Below are positions 8,456 through 17,718 of a stretch of 64,000 nucleotides of DNA, piece after piece; positions within the stretch are counted from its first letter, which is position 1; every line of letters starts with the position of its first letter. Location of the stretch: positions 930,001 to 994,000 of the forward strand of contig NZ_AP018553.1 of the NCBI RefSeq assembly GCF_003967175.1, written 5' to 3'. Made by a program: the position numbers and the translations under genes. The stretch is from Sulfodiicoccus acidiphilus (lineage in GTDB: Archaea > Thermoproteota > Thermoprotei_A > Sulfolobales > Sulfolobaceae). The notes beneath the pieces were generated by a model. The model searched no databases. It saw only the letters and a list, made by a program, of their open reading frames with translations, and had not been told where the DNA came from.

Positions 8456-8999
8456 GCTCAATAATAAAGCAGGAGAGACCAGGTGGTTTAAAGAACTGGT
8501 TTTGTGTATCTTGACCGCCAACTCATCCTTCGAATCTGCGTATAGGAGTTTACAGGAAGCGTGGGAGACAATTCTAGATGGTTCAGAGAAGGAAGTAAGC
8601 CTTGCCCTAAAAGAGAGTGGCTATCGATTTCCTAACCTCAAGGCCAGATATATCGTGGGGGCAAGGGGTAAACTAGGAAAACTGAAACGCTGGATTAAGC
8701 CAATAGCTGATAGAGATCAGTTTAGGGCGAGAGAAGAGCTGCTTGTGATCGACGGGATCGGTATGAAAGAAGCAAGTCATTTTTTGAGGAACGTTGGCTA
8801 CTTCGATTTAGCGATAATAGATAGACATATTCTCCATTTTTTAAGAAGAGCAGGCGCAGCAAACGAGACAAAGATAACACCGAGAAACTACTGGTATCTT
8901 GAAGGAGTAGTGAGGTCGATTTCGTCGGCTGTCTTAATGCCACCTGGTTTACTAGATCTATATTTATGGTACCTAGAAACTTCAACCATCTTGAAGTGA
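8388..8999 (+). CDS. ogg: 8-oxoguanine DNA glycosylase/AP lyase, Ogg2 type
   Basis: Bifunctional base-excision enzyme removing 8-oxoguanine. 203 residues, single HhH-GPD domain. The helix-hairpin-helix IDGIGMKEASHFLRNVG carries the catalytic Lys (K127), and the GPD Asp is D145 in IIDRH. It aligns end to end, from memory, with the Sulfolobus solfataricus enzyme, including the start MLR. ATG 8388 lies within the previous gene, so translation is likely coupled. Confidence 0.94.
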   Translation: MLRGVLRNAELRAKVLERAEEFRLNNKAGETRWFKELVLCILTANSSFESAYRSLQEAWETILDGSEKEVSLALKESGYRFPNLKARYIVGARGKLGKLKRWIKPIADRDQFRAREELLVIDGIGMKEASHFLRNVGYFDLAIIDRHILHFLRRAGAANETKITPRNYWYLEGVVRSISSAVLMPPGLLDLYLWYLETSTILK

Positions 9000-9602
9000 G
9001 TTATAAGCACTAAGAGACCTCAAAACTCCATAGATTCTAAATGATAGCACCACCTTTCTTGGGCCAAGGGTCTCGCGATTTAAGGGTGGACAGAATAAAT
9101 AAGGTGCAAATCTCCCCTTATTAACAACTTTTCGTTAGTTCTACGGGGCGCTAGCGTTCTGTCCTCTTCGTATATGATCAGCCTCGATTTATGAAATACA
9201 ATGCCTTTTTCGGTATTCGTCTCACAGTTTTGAGCTGAATACGTACGGGTAAACAAGGAGTTTACGTTGTGGCTTATTTCATATATGCTCAAGTTTCTTC
9301 AACATACCAGACTTTTTAATTCAATAGTAATAATGTATTAAGTAGGGGATTTAAGTTCTATTTCTTTGACTGACCTAGCATGCAGTTTACGAGTTTGCTT
9401 TGAGAGGAAGTTTCTTGAACTATTATAACTATAAACCAAAATTTATAGATAGATCCTTCTAGGGTTTTTAAATTCGGGTTCTTAAATTTGTGTAAATTTA
9501 CGGAGGACTATCCATTTCCGTTGGCTGAGTCTTACATCTTCTTTGAACCCACAATTTCTGCGAGAGTGGAAGTTGAAGTTACCATCTTCTATCGAGCTTC
9601 CT
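9000..9602. other. Intergenic, no gene seen
   Basis: About 600 bp after ogg. AT-rich with many stops in all frames; short open frames here have no recognisable similarity and one runs into the neighbouring repeat. I see no convincing RNA gene. It abuts the right end of the mobile element at 9603, so part of it is the flanking, guide-side sequence of that element. Confidence 0.5.
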
Positions 9603-9940
9603 CTGACTTCCTCTCCGCCCTGGAAGGGCGAGGGTTCCCTCCCAGAGGGATCGTCGTTCCCACCATCGGTTCGGGTTTACATGTCTCGTTTGGTGGGCAG
9701 TCGAGTGGATCAGAGATCCACTCCCATTTGAAGAGGAGGGGACTTTCACCCATTACGTCTAGTCCCTTAAGAGAAGAGAGACGATAGTTGCTCCTCCCAC
9801 AGTCCCGTTAAGCCCTCGATCGAGCTGGGGAGGAGCGTCGTTAGTACCACTAAGAGAAATTTTAACAAAGAAGTATAAATACAAGGGGGCTATCCGTCCC
9901 CGCCGTGAAGGGCGAGACTTTACGCCCCCTTTGAACCCCC
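9603..9940 (-). mobile_element. 338-bp non-autonomous IS605-family element, copy A
   Basis: Near-identical to 17336-17673 apart from a short central stretch (about 9768-9790). Read on the minus strand: a left-end hairpin (CTCGCCC...GGCGGGG) near 9895-9920, a TATA-like box near 9875, a core hairpin with stem GCTCCTCCC/GGGAGGAGC (9789-9836), the last ~20 codons of a tnpB-like gene (STAHQTRHVNPNR), and a right-end hairpin (CTCGCCC...GGGCGG) followed by GAAGTCAG at 9603-9610, after which A and B diverge. There is no transposase and almost no tnpB, so it needs proteins from elsewhere. The tnpB 3' part forms two strong RNA stems (9704-9711/9715-9722 and 9659-9665/9691-9697). Confidence 0.8.
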
Positions 9941-9959
9941 AATTTTTGTAAGCTACGTC

Positions 9960-10262
9960 TAGCTAATCAGTGAACTACCCCATCCTTAAGGGCGGGGCAT
10001 TCTCACCTTACGGATTTCCAGTTTCCCTGAGCGACCTCGATCCCCCTCACCATAGCGGAGGTTCCGTGGAACCGTTCTATGAACAGTATGGGAGGGAGGT
10101 CACGGAGGGTTTCCTCTCCACGGGCGTGAGTTCTCCCAGTAGCTAGGGTACGACCAAGCTTTTGCAGCCGATATCAAGAACAGTCATTACTTCACGCATA
10201 AAAATTTCCTGAGGAGCTATTCGTCCCTGAGAAGGGGACTTTCGCCTCATCAAACCCCAAAA
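9960..10262 (-). mobile_element. More diverged IS605-family remnant beside the tRNA genes
   Basis: A right-end-like hairpin (CCCATCCTTAAGGGCGGGG) lies at about 9974-9992. A left-end-like hairpin with the same layout as copies A and B (GGGGTTTGATGAGG, CGAAAGTCCCC, then a TATA-like ATTTTTATG) lies at 10200-10260. The inside differs from copies A and B but shares a 33-bp block (10045-10077) with the element near 5250. No intact open frame. Called from shared end architecture, so moderate confidence. Confidence 0.5.
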
Positions 10263-10276
10263 AGGTTAAAAGGTGG

Positions 10277-10350
10277 CGGACCCGGGGGATTCGAACCCCC
10301 GACCACTGGCTTAGGAGGCCAGCGCTCTGTCCTGGCTGAGCTACGGGTCC
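10277..10350 (-). tRNA. tRNA-Arg, anticodon CCT
   Basis: Cloverleaf read on the minus strand: acceptor GGACCCG, D-arm GCTC/GAGC, anticodon stem CTGGC/GCCAG with loop CTCCTAA (anticodon CCT, reads AGG), T-arm GGGGG-TTCGAAT-CCCCC. 74 nt with no intron and no encoded CCA. The 3' acceptor strand is one base short: GGGTCC follows CCCCC directly, so the partner of G7 (position 66) is missing. The otherwise similar tRNA-Arg(CCG) at 30379 has it. Confidence 0.95.
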
Positions 10351-10357
10351 AGTAGTC

Positions 10358-10430
10358 TAGCCGGGCTGGGATTCGAACCCAGGTCCCAGGGGCCAGAGCC
10401 CTGGATCCTTGACCGCTAGACTACCCGGCT
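10358..10430 (-). tRNA. tRNA-Gln, anticodon CTG
   Basis: 73-nt cloverleaf on the minus strand: acceptor AGCCGGG/CCCGGCT with discriminator A, anticodon stem CAGGG/CCCTG, loop CTCTGGC giving anticodon CTG (codon CAG), T-arm CTGGG-TTCGAAT-CCCAG. No intron. It is seven bases upstream of tRNA-Arg(CCT), so the two are probably one transcript. Its charging needs GatDE, which is encoded at 19920-23130. Confidence 0.96.
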
Positions 10431-10450
10431 AAGCGCTGCTTCCTTTTCTC

Positions 10451-10461
10451 AAAATTTAAAG
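10451..10461 (-). promoter_or_regulatory. TATA box for the tRNA-Gln/tRNA-Arg unit
   Basis: CTTTAAATTTT on the minus strand, centred about 26 bp before the first base of tRNA-Gln at 10430, the standard archaeal spacing. The box is nearly palindromic and could also serve the divergent gene at 10499. Confidence 0.6.
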
Positions 10462-10498
10462 CTTTCACAGGCTAGGTGATAACATTCAGTGATGTGTC

Positions 10499-11245
10499 GT
10501 GAAACTAGGACTTTTCAGAAAGACCGGTGATGAGGAGCCAAATCTCACAGTACGCGATGAGTTGGGAGAGTGGCTGCTAGTAAGGAGAAATCCATTCCTC
10601 TCTCAGATTTGCGGTGCTGTTAACTCAGTCACCTCTAAAATAGGTCTGAAGAGGTACGGAACTTACGTTTTGTATTATAAAGGTGAAACCGAACTTAGAA
10701 ATCTTATAAGTGCCAAACTGATGTTAGTAACTAACGCCAAGGTAGATGAATATAAGTTCTTAGAAAAACTACATACACACTTCAAAAGATATGGAGATTT
10801 ATTTAACTCTAACCTTTCGTCTCTCAAAATGTCAAGCTTCTTCTATACATTCGTTAGTGGAGACTTCGTTATAAAGAATGCCAAGAGATCAAACGTAAGC
10901 GTTAAGCTCTTACTTCCTCCCTTGGGAGTCAGGGGAGAGGAGATCCCCTATGACATGAACTCTCTCTTCACTTCTATCATAAGGAGAACGTTAAATTCGC
11001 CATCATGTGTGCTGCAAAACATCTCATTTTCTCCTCCTCAGTTAGGAATAGCGGCCTCATGCTCTAGGGTTGAGGACGTCCCTGACTCATTTAAAATTGC
11101 CCTAGCTTACTTCGAGTCCGACAGTGAATTAAAGATGGAATTTAAACGTGTTTCCGCGAGACAGGTAGAGATAAATCTACTTATGAATGATTTCAATCTG
11201 GCTTCTGTGATACCTCTAGTATGGGACAAATTACTAATAGCGTAA
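10499..11245 (+). CDS. Hypothetical protein, 248 aa
   Basis: Not recognised. GTG start 10499. Soluble, mixed alpha/beta composition, no transmembrane segment and no clear motif; Ser and Leu rich (NLSSLKMSSFF, LLLPPLGVRGEE). Preceded by divergent tRNA genes and followed by a mobile-element-like intergenic region, so it may be a lineage-specific gene. The long open frame with normal codon use argues that it is real. Confidence 0.65.
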   Translation: MKLGLFRKTGDEEPNLTVRDELGEWLLVRRNPFLSQICGAVNSVTSKIGLKRYGTYVLYYKGETELRNLISAKLMLVTNAKVDEYKFLEKLHTHFKRYGDLFNSNLSSLKMSSFFYTFVSGDFVIKNAKRSNVSVKLLLPPLGVRGEEIPYDMNSLFTSIIRRTLNSPSCVLQNISFSPPQLGIAASCSRVEDVPDSFKIALAYFESDSELKMEFKRVSARQVEINLLMNDFNLASVIPLVWDKLLIA

Positions 11246-11868
11246 AGCGAGCTACCCTCGCTGAGGGTGCTTCCTACTTCACTATCACACCTTCCCATAA
11301 GGGTGGATGGGATAACATGCGAGGGCAACTCCCACCCAATACTACGCTCTGGACCTTGACGTTCACGGTCAAGGTAGATGCGTCTAGATCCTCGTCTACG
11401 CGACTCGGAGATGCTCACCGGCGATGGAGTGACACGCTCTTTAGAATTATCTGACTTCATCCCCGCCCCTAAAGGGCGAGGCTTTCAAATTTACGTAAAT
11501 TTATAGCATGACTATTCCATCTACGTCTTGAAAGGTGAGGCCTTCTGCATTTTATAATATGAAGATCCTTCGTGGCACATGCGTGACGGGAGACATTCTG
11601 CTAACTATGCACGATTCACCCTCTTAGCCTCCCATCGTTCTGATAGTACCTACATTAAGAGAAACCATGAGTTCCTAAAACTGTAAAAATGTCAAAAAGG
11701 AGGGCGCCGTATCATGGTGGTGCACTCTCTATCTGATATTCTAATTTTAATTAAATGTTTATATCTTTAATAAAATTATGAAGACGTTGTCTTAGATTTT
11801 TCTAAAGACTGACTGTCTAGGCACTGGTCTTGAGGCCCAAATTCTTTCACATTCGTTGACCTTACATC
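11246..11868. other. Intergenic with hairpins; mobile-element debris
   Basis: About 620 bp without a recognised gene. It contains an 8-bp stem ACCTTGAC/GTCAAGGT at about 11352-11375, a further inverted segment at 11378-11402 and an IS605-type right-end hairpin at 11451-11490. The remainder is AT-rich. The pgk promoter lies at its end. Confidence 0.5.
11451..11490 (-). repeat. Isolated IS605-type right-end hairpin
   Basis: On the minus strand, CCTCGCCC-TTTA-GGGGCGGGG followed by ATGAAGTCAG, nearly the same as the right tips of copies A (9603) and B (17336), which read GGAGGAAGTCAG. No tnpB-like coding is seen upstream of it. Confidence 0.5.
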
Positions 11869-11876
11869 TTTATAAC
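11869..11876 (+). promoter_or_regulatory. TATA box of the pgk-gap-usp unit
   Basis: TTTATAAC centred at about 11872, which puts transcription start near 11898, eight bases before the TTG start of pgk. Consistent with an almost leaderless mRNA. Confidence 0.6.
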
Positions 11877-11905
11877 GGCAGGGAAATTCTTAACCTCGAT
11901 AAACT

Positions 11906-13132
11906 TTGATCCGTGTTGGAGAGCTCTCGATTCCGACACTAGATGATCTCTCCTTCTTAAACAAGAAGATACTAGTGAGATTAGATATAAACTCGCCAAT
12001 AGAACCTAAGAGCGGAAAGCTGCTCGACGACTCTAGAATCAAGGCGCATATACCCACCTTAAGAGAACTGATTGAGAAGGGGAACGCATTAGTTTTACTA
12101 TCTCATCAAGGAAGGCCAGGAGATAGCGACTTCGTAGGCCTAGAGGAACACTCGAAAGTTCTATCAAGGTATTTAGGCCAAGAAGTAGAGTTCGTGGAGG
12201 ACGTTATGGGTCCCTATGCTCTAAATAGAATAAGGGAGCTCAGGTCTGGGGAAGTGATTATGTTAGACAACGTTAGACTGGTTTCTGAGGAATTAATAGA
12301 AGCGCCCCCAGATCAGCACGCTAGGAGCTTCCTAGTAAATAGGTTGTCGAAAGTTGTAAACTCGTTCGTCAATGATGCCTTTGCCACCGCCCACAGATCT
12401 CAACCTAGTTTAGTGGGCTTCCCAGTGGTGATTCCATCGAGCGCTGGCAGATTGATGGAGAGAGAAGTCTCTGCTCTTGCCAAGATCTTCAATTCAGAAA
12501 CTTCTCCTAAGGTATTCGTCCTAGGGGGAGGGAAGGTACAAGATAGTATAAGAATAATTGAAAATCTCTCTAAAAGGAGGTTGGCTGATAGGATCCTCAC
12601 AGGGGGGCTTCTAGCGGAGGTCTTCATGATTGCTAAAGGAATGAACCTAGGAAAGGAGAACCTACAAATTCTAGAGAGACATGGTATACTTTCGTTGGTT
12701 CCTAGAGCAAAGAAGGTGTTGTTGGCGGGAGCCCCAGTTGAGGTGCCTGTGGACTTCAGAGTCGAGAGTCAAGGTAATGTAATTGAGGAGAGTTCCACAA
12801 GGATAAGCGGCATTATAAAAGATGTGGGTCCTACAACTGAGGAGATCTACTCCTCGTTCATAAGGGACGCGGGATTAACGGTTCTTAGGGGACCAATGGG
12901 AGTAATAGAAGATGAGCGCTTCAGGAGAGGGAGTAGCTCTTTACTCAGAGCGGCCTTGGAAAGTAAAGGCTATGTTATTGTGGGTGGAGGACATATGATA
13001 AGTGTTATAGGTGAAGCCCAACTAGATCCCGCGAAGGTGCACGTTTCCACGGGCGGAGGTGCCTTACTCCTTTTCTTGGCGGGAGAGAGTCTACCAGCCC
13101 TAGAAGCGTTGTCAAGAGGTGTGAAAGCGTGA
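11906..13132 (+). CDS. pgk: Phosphoglycerate kinase
   Basis: Interconverts 1,3-bisphosphoglycerate and 3-phosphoglycerate in gluconeogenesis and glycolysis. 408 residues. N-terminal substrate-binding motif VRLDINSPI (near residue 25), SHQGRPG (near 72), and the C-terminal nucleotide-binding region with GGGHM and [11 protein letters not shown] start 11906 follows a TATA box at about 33 bp. Its stop overlaps the GTG start of GAPDH (GTGA), so the two steps of lower glycolysis are translationally coupled. Confidence 0.96.
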   Translation: MIRVGELSIPTLDDLSFLNKKILVRLDINSPIEPKSGKLLDDSRIKAHIPTLRELIEKGNALVLLSHQGRPGDSDFVGLEEHSKVLSRYLGQEVEFVEDVMGPYALNRIRELRSGEVIMLDNVRLVSEELIEAPPDQHARSFLVNRLSKVVNSFVNDAFATAHRSQPSLVGFPVVIPSSAGRLMEREVSALAKIFNSETSPKVFVLGGGKVQDSIRIIENLSKRRLADRILTGGLLAEVFMIAKGMNLGKENLQILERHGILSLVPRAKKVLLAGAPVEVPVDFRVESQGNVIEESSTRISGIIKDVGPTTEEIYSSFIRDAGLTVLRGPMGVIEDERFRRGSSSLLRAALESKGYVIVGGGHMISVIGEAQLDPAKVHVSTGGGALLLFLAGESLPALEALSRGVKA

Positions 13133-14133
13133 TCAAGGTTGCAGTAAACGGGTACGGGACTATTGGAAAGAGGGTAGCAGATGCTGTGTCGAAGCAGCCA
13201 GACATGAAGCTTATTGGAGTAACCAAAATGACACCTAACTTCGAGGCTGTTCAAGCCATCAAGAAGGGAATAAGGCTCTACACATCCAAGGAAAACATGA
13301 AGGTATTTGAAGGTGTCGGAATAAAAGTCGAGGGTGACGTAGAGAGTCTACTTGAAGAGGCCGACGTCATAGTGGACGCAACGCCTAACGGTGTAGGAGC
13401 AAAGTATAGACAGACGTATCAGAAGCTAGGTAAGAAGGCAGTCTTCCAAGGTGGGGAGAAGGCTGACGTGGCCCAGCTCTCATTCTCGGCCCTCTGTAAC
13501 TTCGAGGAGGCGCTGGGGAAGGATTCGTTGAGAGTAGTCTCATGCAACACGACTGGCATACTCCGGGTGTTATGCACTACAATGAAAACAGGTAAGATAG
13601 CTAAAGTGAGGGGAGTAATAGTGAGGAGGGCTGCAGATCTGAAGGAAGTAAAGAAGGGACCTATCAATGCGCTGGTGGCGGATCCTGCGTCAATTCCCAG
13701 CCACCACACATTAGATGTGAAGAGTGTACTAAGGGATCTCGATATAATGACTGCTGCTGTGGTAGCTCCAACTAACCTAATGCACCTTCACACTCTATAT
13801 GTTACAATGGCAGAACGTCCTTCCAAGGACAGACTAGAAGAAGTTCTGGTGAGAACTCCTAGAATAGTGCTCTCAAAGTCAGTGACGAGTACCGCAGAGC
13901 TATTCGAGGCAGCTCGAGACGCGGGAAGAGAAAGAGCGGACATACCAGAAGTCGTGATATTTCAGGACTCAATAAACGTGAAGGACAACGAGGTGACTTT
14001 CATGTACGCAGTCCATCAAGAGTCCATAGTCGTACCAGAAAACGTAGACGCTATAAGAGCCCTCATGGGAATTCGTAACTCTATGGAACTTACAAACGAA
14101 ACGTTGGGAGTATTAAAGGGGGTGTTTCCTTAA
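13129..14133 (+). CDS. gap: Glyceraldehyde-3-phosphate dehydrogenase, archaeal type II
   Basis: Phosphorylating NAD(P)-dependent GAPDH. 334 residues. N-terminal Rossmann motif [13 protein letters not shown]; catalytic Cys139 in SCNTTG. GTG 13129 overlaps the pgk stop. The last bases overlap the ATG of the universal stress gene (TAATG). With pgk it forms the usual Sulfolobales gap-pgk pair, here in the order pgk-gap. Confidence 0.96.
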   Translation: MIKVAVNGYGTIGKRVADAVSKQPDMKLIGVTKMTPNFEAVQAIKKGIRLYTSKENMKVFEGVGIKVEGDVESLLEEADVIVDATPNGVGAKYRQTYQKLGKKAVFQGGEKADVAQLSFSALCNFEEALGKDSLRVVSCNTTGILRVLCTTMKTGKIAKVRGVIVRRAADLKEVKKGPINALVADPASIPSHHTLDVKSVLRDLDIMTAAVVAPTNLMHLHTLYVTMAERPSKDRLEEVLVRTPRIVLSKSVTSTAELFEAARDAGRERADIPEVVIFQDSINVKDNEVTFMYAVHQESIVVPENVDAIRALMGIRNSMELTNETLGVLKGVFP

Positions 14134-14531
14134 TGGAGTCGAGTTACAGAGTAAGCTTCTGGCTCAGGAAAGTTTTAGTTCCTGTTGACGGTTCGGAGAA
14201 CGGATTTAGAGCGCTGGAGCTCGCAGTAGATTTCGCCAAGAGATACGGTTCAAAGATAACTGTAGTTCACGTAAAAGGTGAAGGTACGGATGAAGTGAGG
14301 AAGTCAGTACAATCAAAATTAGAGAGGAAGGTCGACTATGAATTTAAGTTGTTAGAGGCGGGGACGGATAGTAGTGTTCCTAACGAGATCCTGAAGGAAC
14401 TCTACGACGGCTCGTACGACGCAGTCATATTAGGAGCACGGGGCACATCCATAAACCAAGAGCTCAATATAGGATCTACGGCCCTAGCTATAGCCGCAAA
14501 CTCTCCCACGACTGTAATAATTGTAAGGTAA
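14133..14531 (+). CDS. Universal stress protein (UspA) family
   Basis: 132 residues, one USP domain. LVPVDGSENG near residue 15 is the family opening, and GARGTS...NIGSTA near residues 97-112 fits the ATP-binding motif (G-2x-G-9x-G-S/T). ATG overlaps the gap stop, so it is the third gene of the pgk operon. Its target is unknown. Confidence 0.88.
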   Translation: MESSYRVSFWLRKVLVPVDGSENGFRALELAVDFAKRYGSKITVVHVKGEGTDEVRKSVQSKLERKVDYEFKLLEAGTDSSVPNEILKELYDGSYDAVILGARGTSINQELNIGSTALAIAANSPTTVIIVR

Positions 14532-14559
14532 GTTATATAATAGCGCAATATAGACTATT

Positions 14560-15150
14560 TTAATAGTTTCAAGCCTAGTAGGTTACCCCACCTTCACGTA
14601 CAAGACTCCCCACTTCGATACACACCTTGCCCAACAATGGAGGGTAAAGTTCCACGGGCACCGCGGCCCCCGCACCTAGGTGCGGAATAGGTTGGTGACA
14701 GGATCGTAGTTAAGGGCGCTAAGTTGAGGACGGAGATCGGAACTGCAGTTGTCACTTCTAGGCCAGGACGGCGTAGTGAACGCCGTGCTGGTGAGGCAGT
14801 GACCCTCCACGATCTAGAGGGGAACAGGTTAATACTTTGGCTCTCCTACTTTCAAGAGGGCCCAAGGTCCAGAGGTAGGAGAATTCCTAGGAGTTCGGCG
14901 CACTCCAAGATCAGTCTGGAGGACTTGGTGAGGGCAGCTCAGGCCTTTGGACTAAATCCCGAATAGGTTAGTGACTACGAAGGGCTTCTGTTGGAGCAGA
15001 GGTGCACCACGTCGACCCTCGTCTTCGACAGAGGCATCTCACTGATCACTCAGGCCGCGACTGCCATCGGTCTAGTGTCTTGAGGACCGGTATCTAAATG
15101 AGGGCTCAACCTATCTCCTCAAGGGAGCGGTCTTCAGTCTTGGTAAATCC
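14560..15150 (+). pseudogene. Remnant of a DDE-type transposase gene
   Basis: An interrupted frame runs through this gap. 14724-14966 encodes about 80 residues, then an in-frame TAG at 14964, then continues in the same frame (VSDYEGLLLEQRCTTST, LVFDRGISLITQAAT) to a TGA near 15083. LVFDRG resembles the second Asp region of IS4-like transposases. No terminal repeats could be defined. The opening at 14580-14720 is GC-rich with short hairpins. Called as decayed; the exact family is uncertain. Confidence 0.5.
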
Positions 15151-15219
15151 CGATAAAATAAACAGCTACTTCTTTTAAAGAATAAAGTTAGTATAGCTCT
15201 CAATTAATACGGCTATCAG

Positions 15220-16401
15220 CTAAAGTCCTACAAGGCGACTAGAGAGGTATTCCTGCGTGGCTCTGACACCTTCTCCGACCTTCACGGACTCACCTAAGGA
15301 GTTCAGGGTCCTCTCAAGGGTGGCTACCGTGGCTATAGCGTCATTAGGCGTAATCCATCCCATATGACCTATCCTGATATACTTATTGGCTAAATCGGGG
15401 TGAACTCCTGGCGCTAATTCTATACCTGCGTCTGCCATAGCGTTCAGGACATCCGAAGCCGGTACCTTGCTCAATTTAACACCAGTCACAGTGTTACTAT
15501 AGGAGCTAGGATCCCTTGCCACTATCTCCAGCCCCATTGCCTCTACACCTCTTCTAATTGCTTCTGCTACCATCTCGTGCCTTTTTATTCTGTTTTCTAG
15601 TCCCTCCTCTTCAACTAGGGCGAAGGCCCTAGCGAGCATGAGTATTAAGTGAACTGGAAGGGTAGCGAAGTAGCTTGCCTTGCCCTCCTCTAAGGCTCGC
15701 ATAACGTTAAGCCAATTTCCTAAGTGTAGATAGTAACCACTTAACGACTCTTCTGAGATCCTAGAGAGGGCGTCTGGAGAAATGGCTAGAAGCCCTGCTC
15801 CAGGGGGACAGCCTAACGCCTTTTGACTGGCAGTTAAGATCACGTCCACCTTCCATTCCTCGGCCCTAGTTTCCTCTCCCGCGACACTAGCCACTCCGTC
15901 CACCACGACTAACTCCACGTTGTCTCTTATCCTTTCCACCACTTCTTTGATAGGTTCCCTTACACCAGTGCTGGTCTCCACGTGGGTCAATGTAACAGCG
16001 GTGTACTGGTTACTCTTCACGGCCTGTTCCACTCGCTCGGGCTTAACGTAATCTCCAGCTCCAGCCTTCAGGCTGTCGACTTGAACTGGATACCTCTTGA
16101 ATATGTTGATCCATCTATCTCCGAAAACCCCGTTGGAAACCACTAAGACCTTCTCGCCCTTCTTGAGCAAAGAGGTCACACTCTCCATGGCAGAAGTTCC
16201 CCCGCCAGGAATGATGAAAGGTTGGTAGTGTGGAGTTCCCATAACTTTCCTTAACCCCTTAAGCGCCGAAGACATAGCGTGGACGAACTCCTTAGAGGTG
16301 AACCCTACGTTCTCCCTAACTCCTGCTAACAGGACGTCCAATTCTATCTCTACAGGGCCCACATGCATGAGTACCCTACGATCTCTTACGACTCTATCCA
16401 T
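15220..16401 (-). CDS. Class V aminotransferase (serine/alanine-glyoxylate type)
   Basis: PLP enzyme of fold type I; likely serine-pyruvate or alanine-glyoxylate aminotransferase. 393 residues. PLP Lys194 in LTASQKALG, Asp in VVVDGVAS near residue 168, and GGGTSAMES near 66 for phosphate binding. ATG 16401. Divergent from the gene at 16533. Substrate cannot be fixed from sequence alone. Confidence 0.88.
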   Translation of the reverse strand: MDRVVRDRRVLMHVGPVEIELDVLLAGVRENVGFTSKEFVHAMSSALKGLRKVMGTPHYQPFIIPGGGTSAMESVTSLLKKGEKVLVVSNGVFGDRWINIFKRYPVQVDSLKAGAGDYVKPERVEQAVKSNQYTAVTLTHVETSTGVREPIKEVVERIRDNVELVVVDGVASVAGEETRAEEWKVDVILTASQKALGCPPGAGLLAISPDALSRISEESLSGYYLHLGNWLNVMRALEEGKASYFATLPVHLILMLARAFALVEEEGLENRIKRHEMVAEAIRRGVEAMGLEIVARDPSSYSNTVTGVKLSKVPASDVLNAMADAGIELAPGVHPDLANKYIRIGHMGWITPNDAIATVATLERTLNSLGESVKVGEGVRATQEYLSSRLVGL

Positions 16402-16532
16402 AGCAGATTCTTAGGACATAAGTTGGTAAAAAATGAAGAAGCTCAGTCCGCTGAAAGAAGCTCACCCCTCGCTCTCCCCGAAATATCATCACGTCCTCCA
16501 CCTTTTATCCGCTAGGAATTAAAGTAAATCTT

Positions 16533-16853
16533 GTGACCCTAGAGTTCCACGATTTCTTAGAGGTGAAGCTGCTGAGGGCTTCCTATGCTAGGCTCTCGGA
16601 AGAGCTCTCGGCTAGGGAGCTAGTGAGAGTCCGCTCCGCTGTGAGGAAGTTGCTTAACGTAATCGAGAGAGCTAAACTTGTTCTCAAGTCCTCTCGTTTG
16701 AGGAACCTCATAGAAAAACTGGAAAGGGTAGGGAAGGAGTTGCTTACTGTCATAAGGTTCAGGTACTTCCTAAACGTCTTCTTCAGGTCCTTGTACAACA
16801 AGCTAGTAGAGAGGCTAAGTAGTCTCATTGCCCTTGCTTCTATTATAATTTAA
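16533..16853 (+). CDS. Hypothetical helical protein, 106 aa
   Basis: Not recognised. GTG 16533, with a TATA-like CTTTTATC at 16502-16509 in the correct place for a leaderless start. Almost entirely helical and Leu/Arg/Lys rich, with a heptad-like spacing over residues 10-80 that could form a coiled coil, and a hydrophobic end (SLIALASIII). No cysteines. Could be a small DNA- or membrane-associated protein; no function is claimed. Confidence 0.55.
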   Translation: MTLEFHDFLEVKLLRASYARLSEELSARELVRVRSAVRKLLNVIERAKLVLKSSRLRNLIEKLERVGKELLTVIRFRYFLNVFFRSLYNKLVERLSSLIALASIII

Positions 16854-16972
16854 TTTTTATTTTCACTTTCTATAATTAGTCGTTGAAAATAGGTGACTGT
16901 ATTTGGATTATAGGGAATTGAGTGGCTCCATCATTATACTAACTTATATTTGAGGCAATCCTTTCGTCTATT

Positions 16973-17281
16973 ATGGAAGGTTGTGTAGATTTGATGGAGA
17001 TAATGCGACGGTATCAAGAAATGAACGCTATCCGTCTACGTTTGTTGCTGGCAATATATGCGAGGCCTAGGTCAACTTTAGACGATCTTGAACAACTCAC
17101 TGGACTGAAGAGGAACGCCACCATATCCAACTTGAGGGTTCTAGAAGCCCACGGACTAGTCGCGAAACAAAGAGGACGAAAGATGCGCTACAGATTAACT
17201 CTAATGGGAGAGGAAATAGTGAAGAAGATCAAGACCGCAAAGGCTACCCAAGAGTCTCAAAGCAGTAGCGTGAAAAGCTGA
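16973..17281 (+). CDS. Winged-helix transcriptional regulator
   Basis: 102 residues with a single wHTH domain of ArsR/MarR-like type: helix-turn-helix at STLDDLEQLTGLKRNATISNL, recognition helix ISNLRVLEAHGLV, wing RGRKMRYRLT. The C-terminal tail is polar. No metal-binding cysteine pair. ATG 16973 is preceded by an AT-rich promoter-like stretch. The target is unknown. It ends 55 bp before the mobile element at 17336. Confidence 0.8.
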   Translation: MEGCVDLMEIMRRYQEMNAIRLRLLLAIYARPRSTLDDLEQLTGLKRNATISNLRVLEAHGLVAKQRGRKMRYRLTLMGEEIVKKIKTAKATQESQSSSVKS

Positions 17282-17335
17282 GCTAAATCTAAGCTGGCAA
17301 GAGATCGCTAACATGGGCAATTCTTCTACAGTTCG

Positions 17336-17673
17336 CTGACTTCCTCCCCGCCCTGGAAGGGCGAGGGTTCCCTCCCAGAGGGATCGTCGTTCCCACCATC
17401 GGTTCGGGTTTACATGTCTCGTTTGGTGGGCAGTCGAGTGGATCAGAGATCTACTCCCATTTGAAGAGGAGGGGACTTTCACCCATTACGTCTAGTCCCT
17501 TAAAGGAAATCGAAGCCGCTGCTCGCTCCTCCCACAGTCCCATTAAACCTTAGATCGAGCTGGGGAGGAGCGTCGTTAGTACCACTAAGAGAAATTTTAA
17601 CAAAGAAGTATAAATATGAGGGGGCTATCCGTCCCCGCCGTGAAAGGCGAGACTTTCCGCCCCCTCAACCCCC
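17336..17673 (-). mobile_element. 338-bp non-autonomous IS605-family element, copy B
   Basis: Second copy of the element at 9603-9940, same orientation and length. It differs mainly at the central stretch (17511-17524) and at scattered sites; one of these (GATCTACT for GATCCACT) still pairs as G-U in the first stem. The right tip GAAGTCAG lies at 17336-17343. The left tip is at about 17660-17673, and the TATA-like TATTTATAC follows the left-end hairpin. It fills the gap between the wHTH gene and fibrillarin. No intact gene inside. Confidence 0.8.
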
Positions 17674-17718
17674 GACTTTGTAAAGGCTAGCGATGAAAGA
17701 GAGAGAAGAGTATACTCT

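Noticed and set aside
9488-9787. Open frame of 99 codons on the plus strand
   Set aside because: It runs antisense through mobile element copy A and reads the tnpB 3' end backwards; no start signal and no similarity.
14724-14966. 80-aa open frame as an independent gene
   Set aside because: The same frame continues past the stop with a transposase-like LVFDRG motif, so it is part of a broken transposase.
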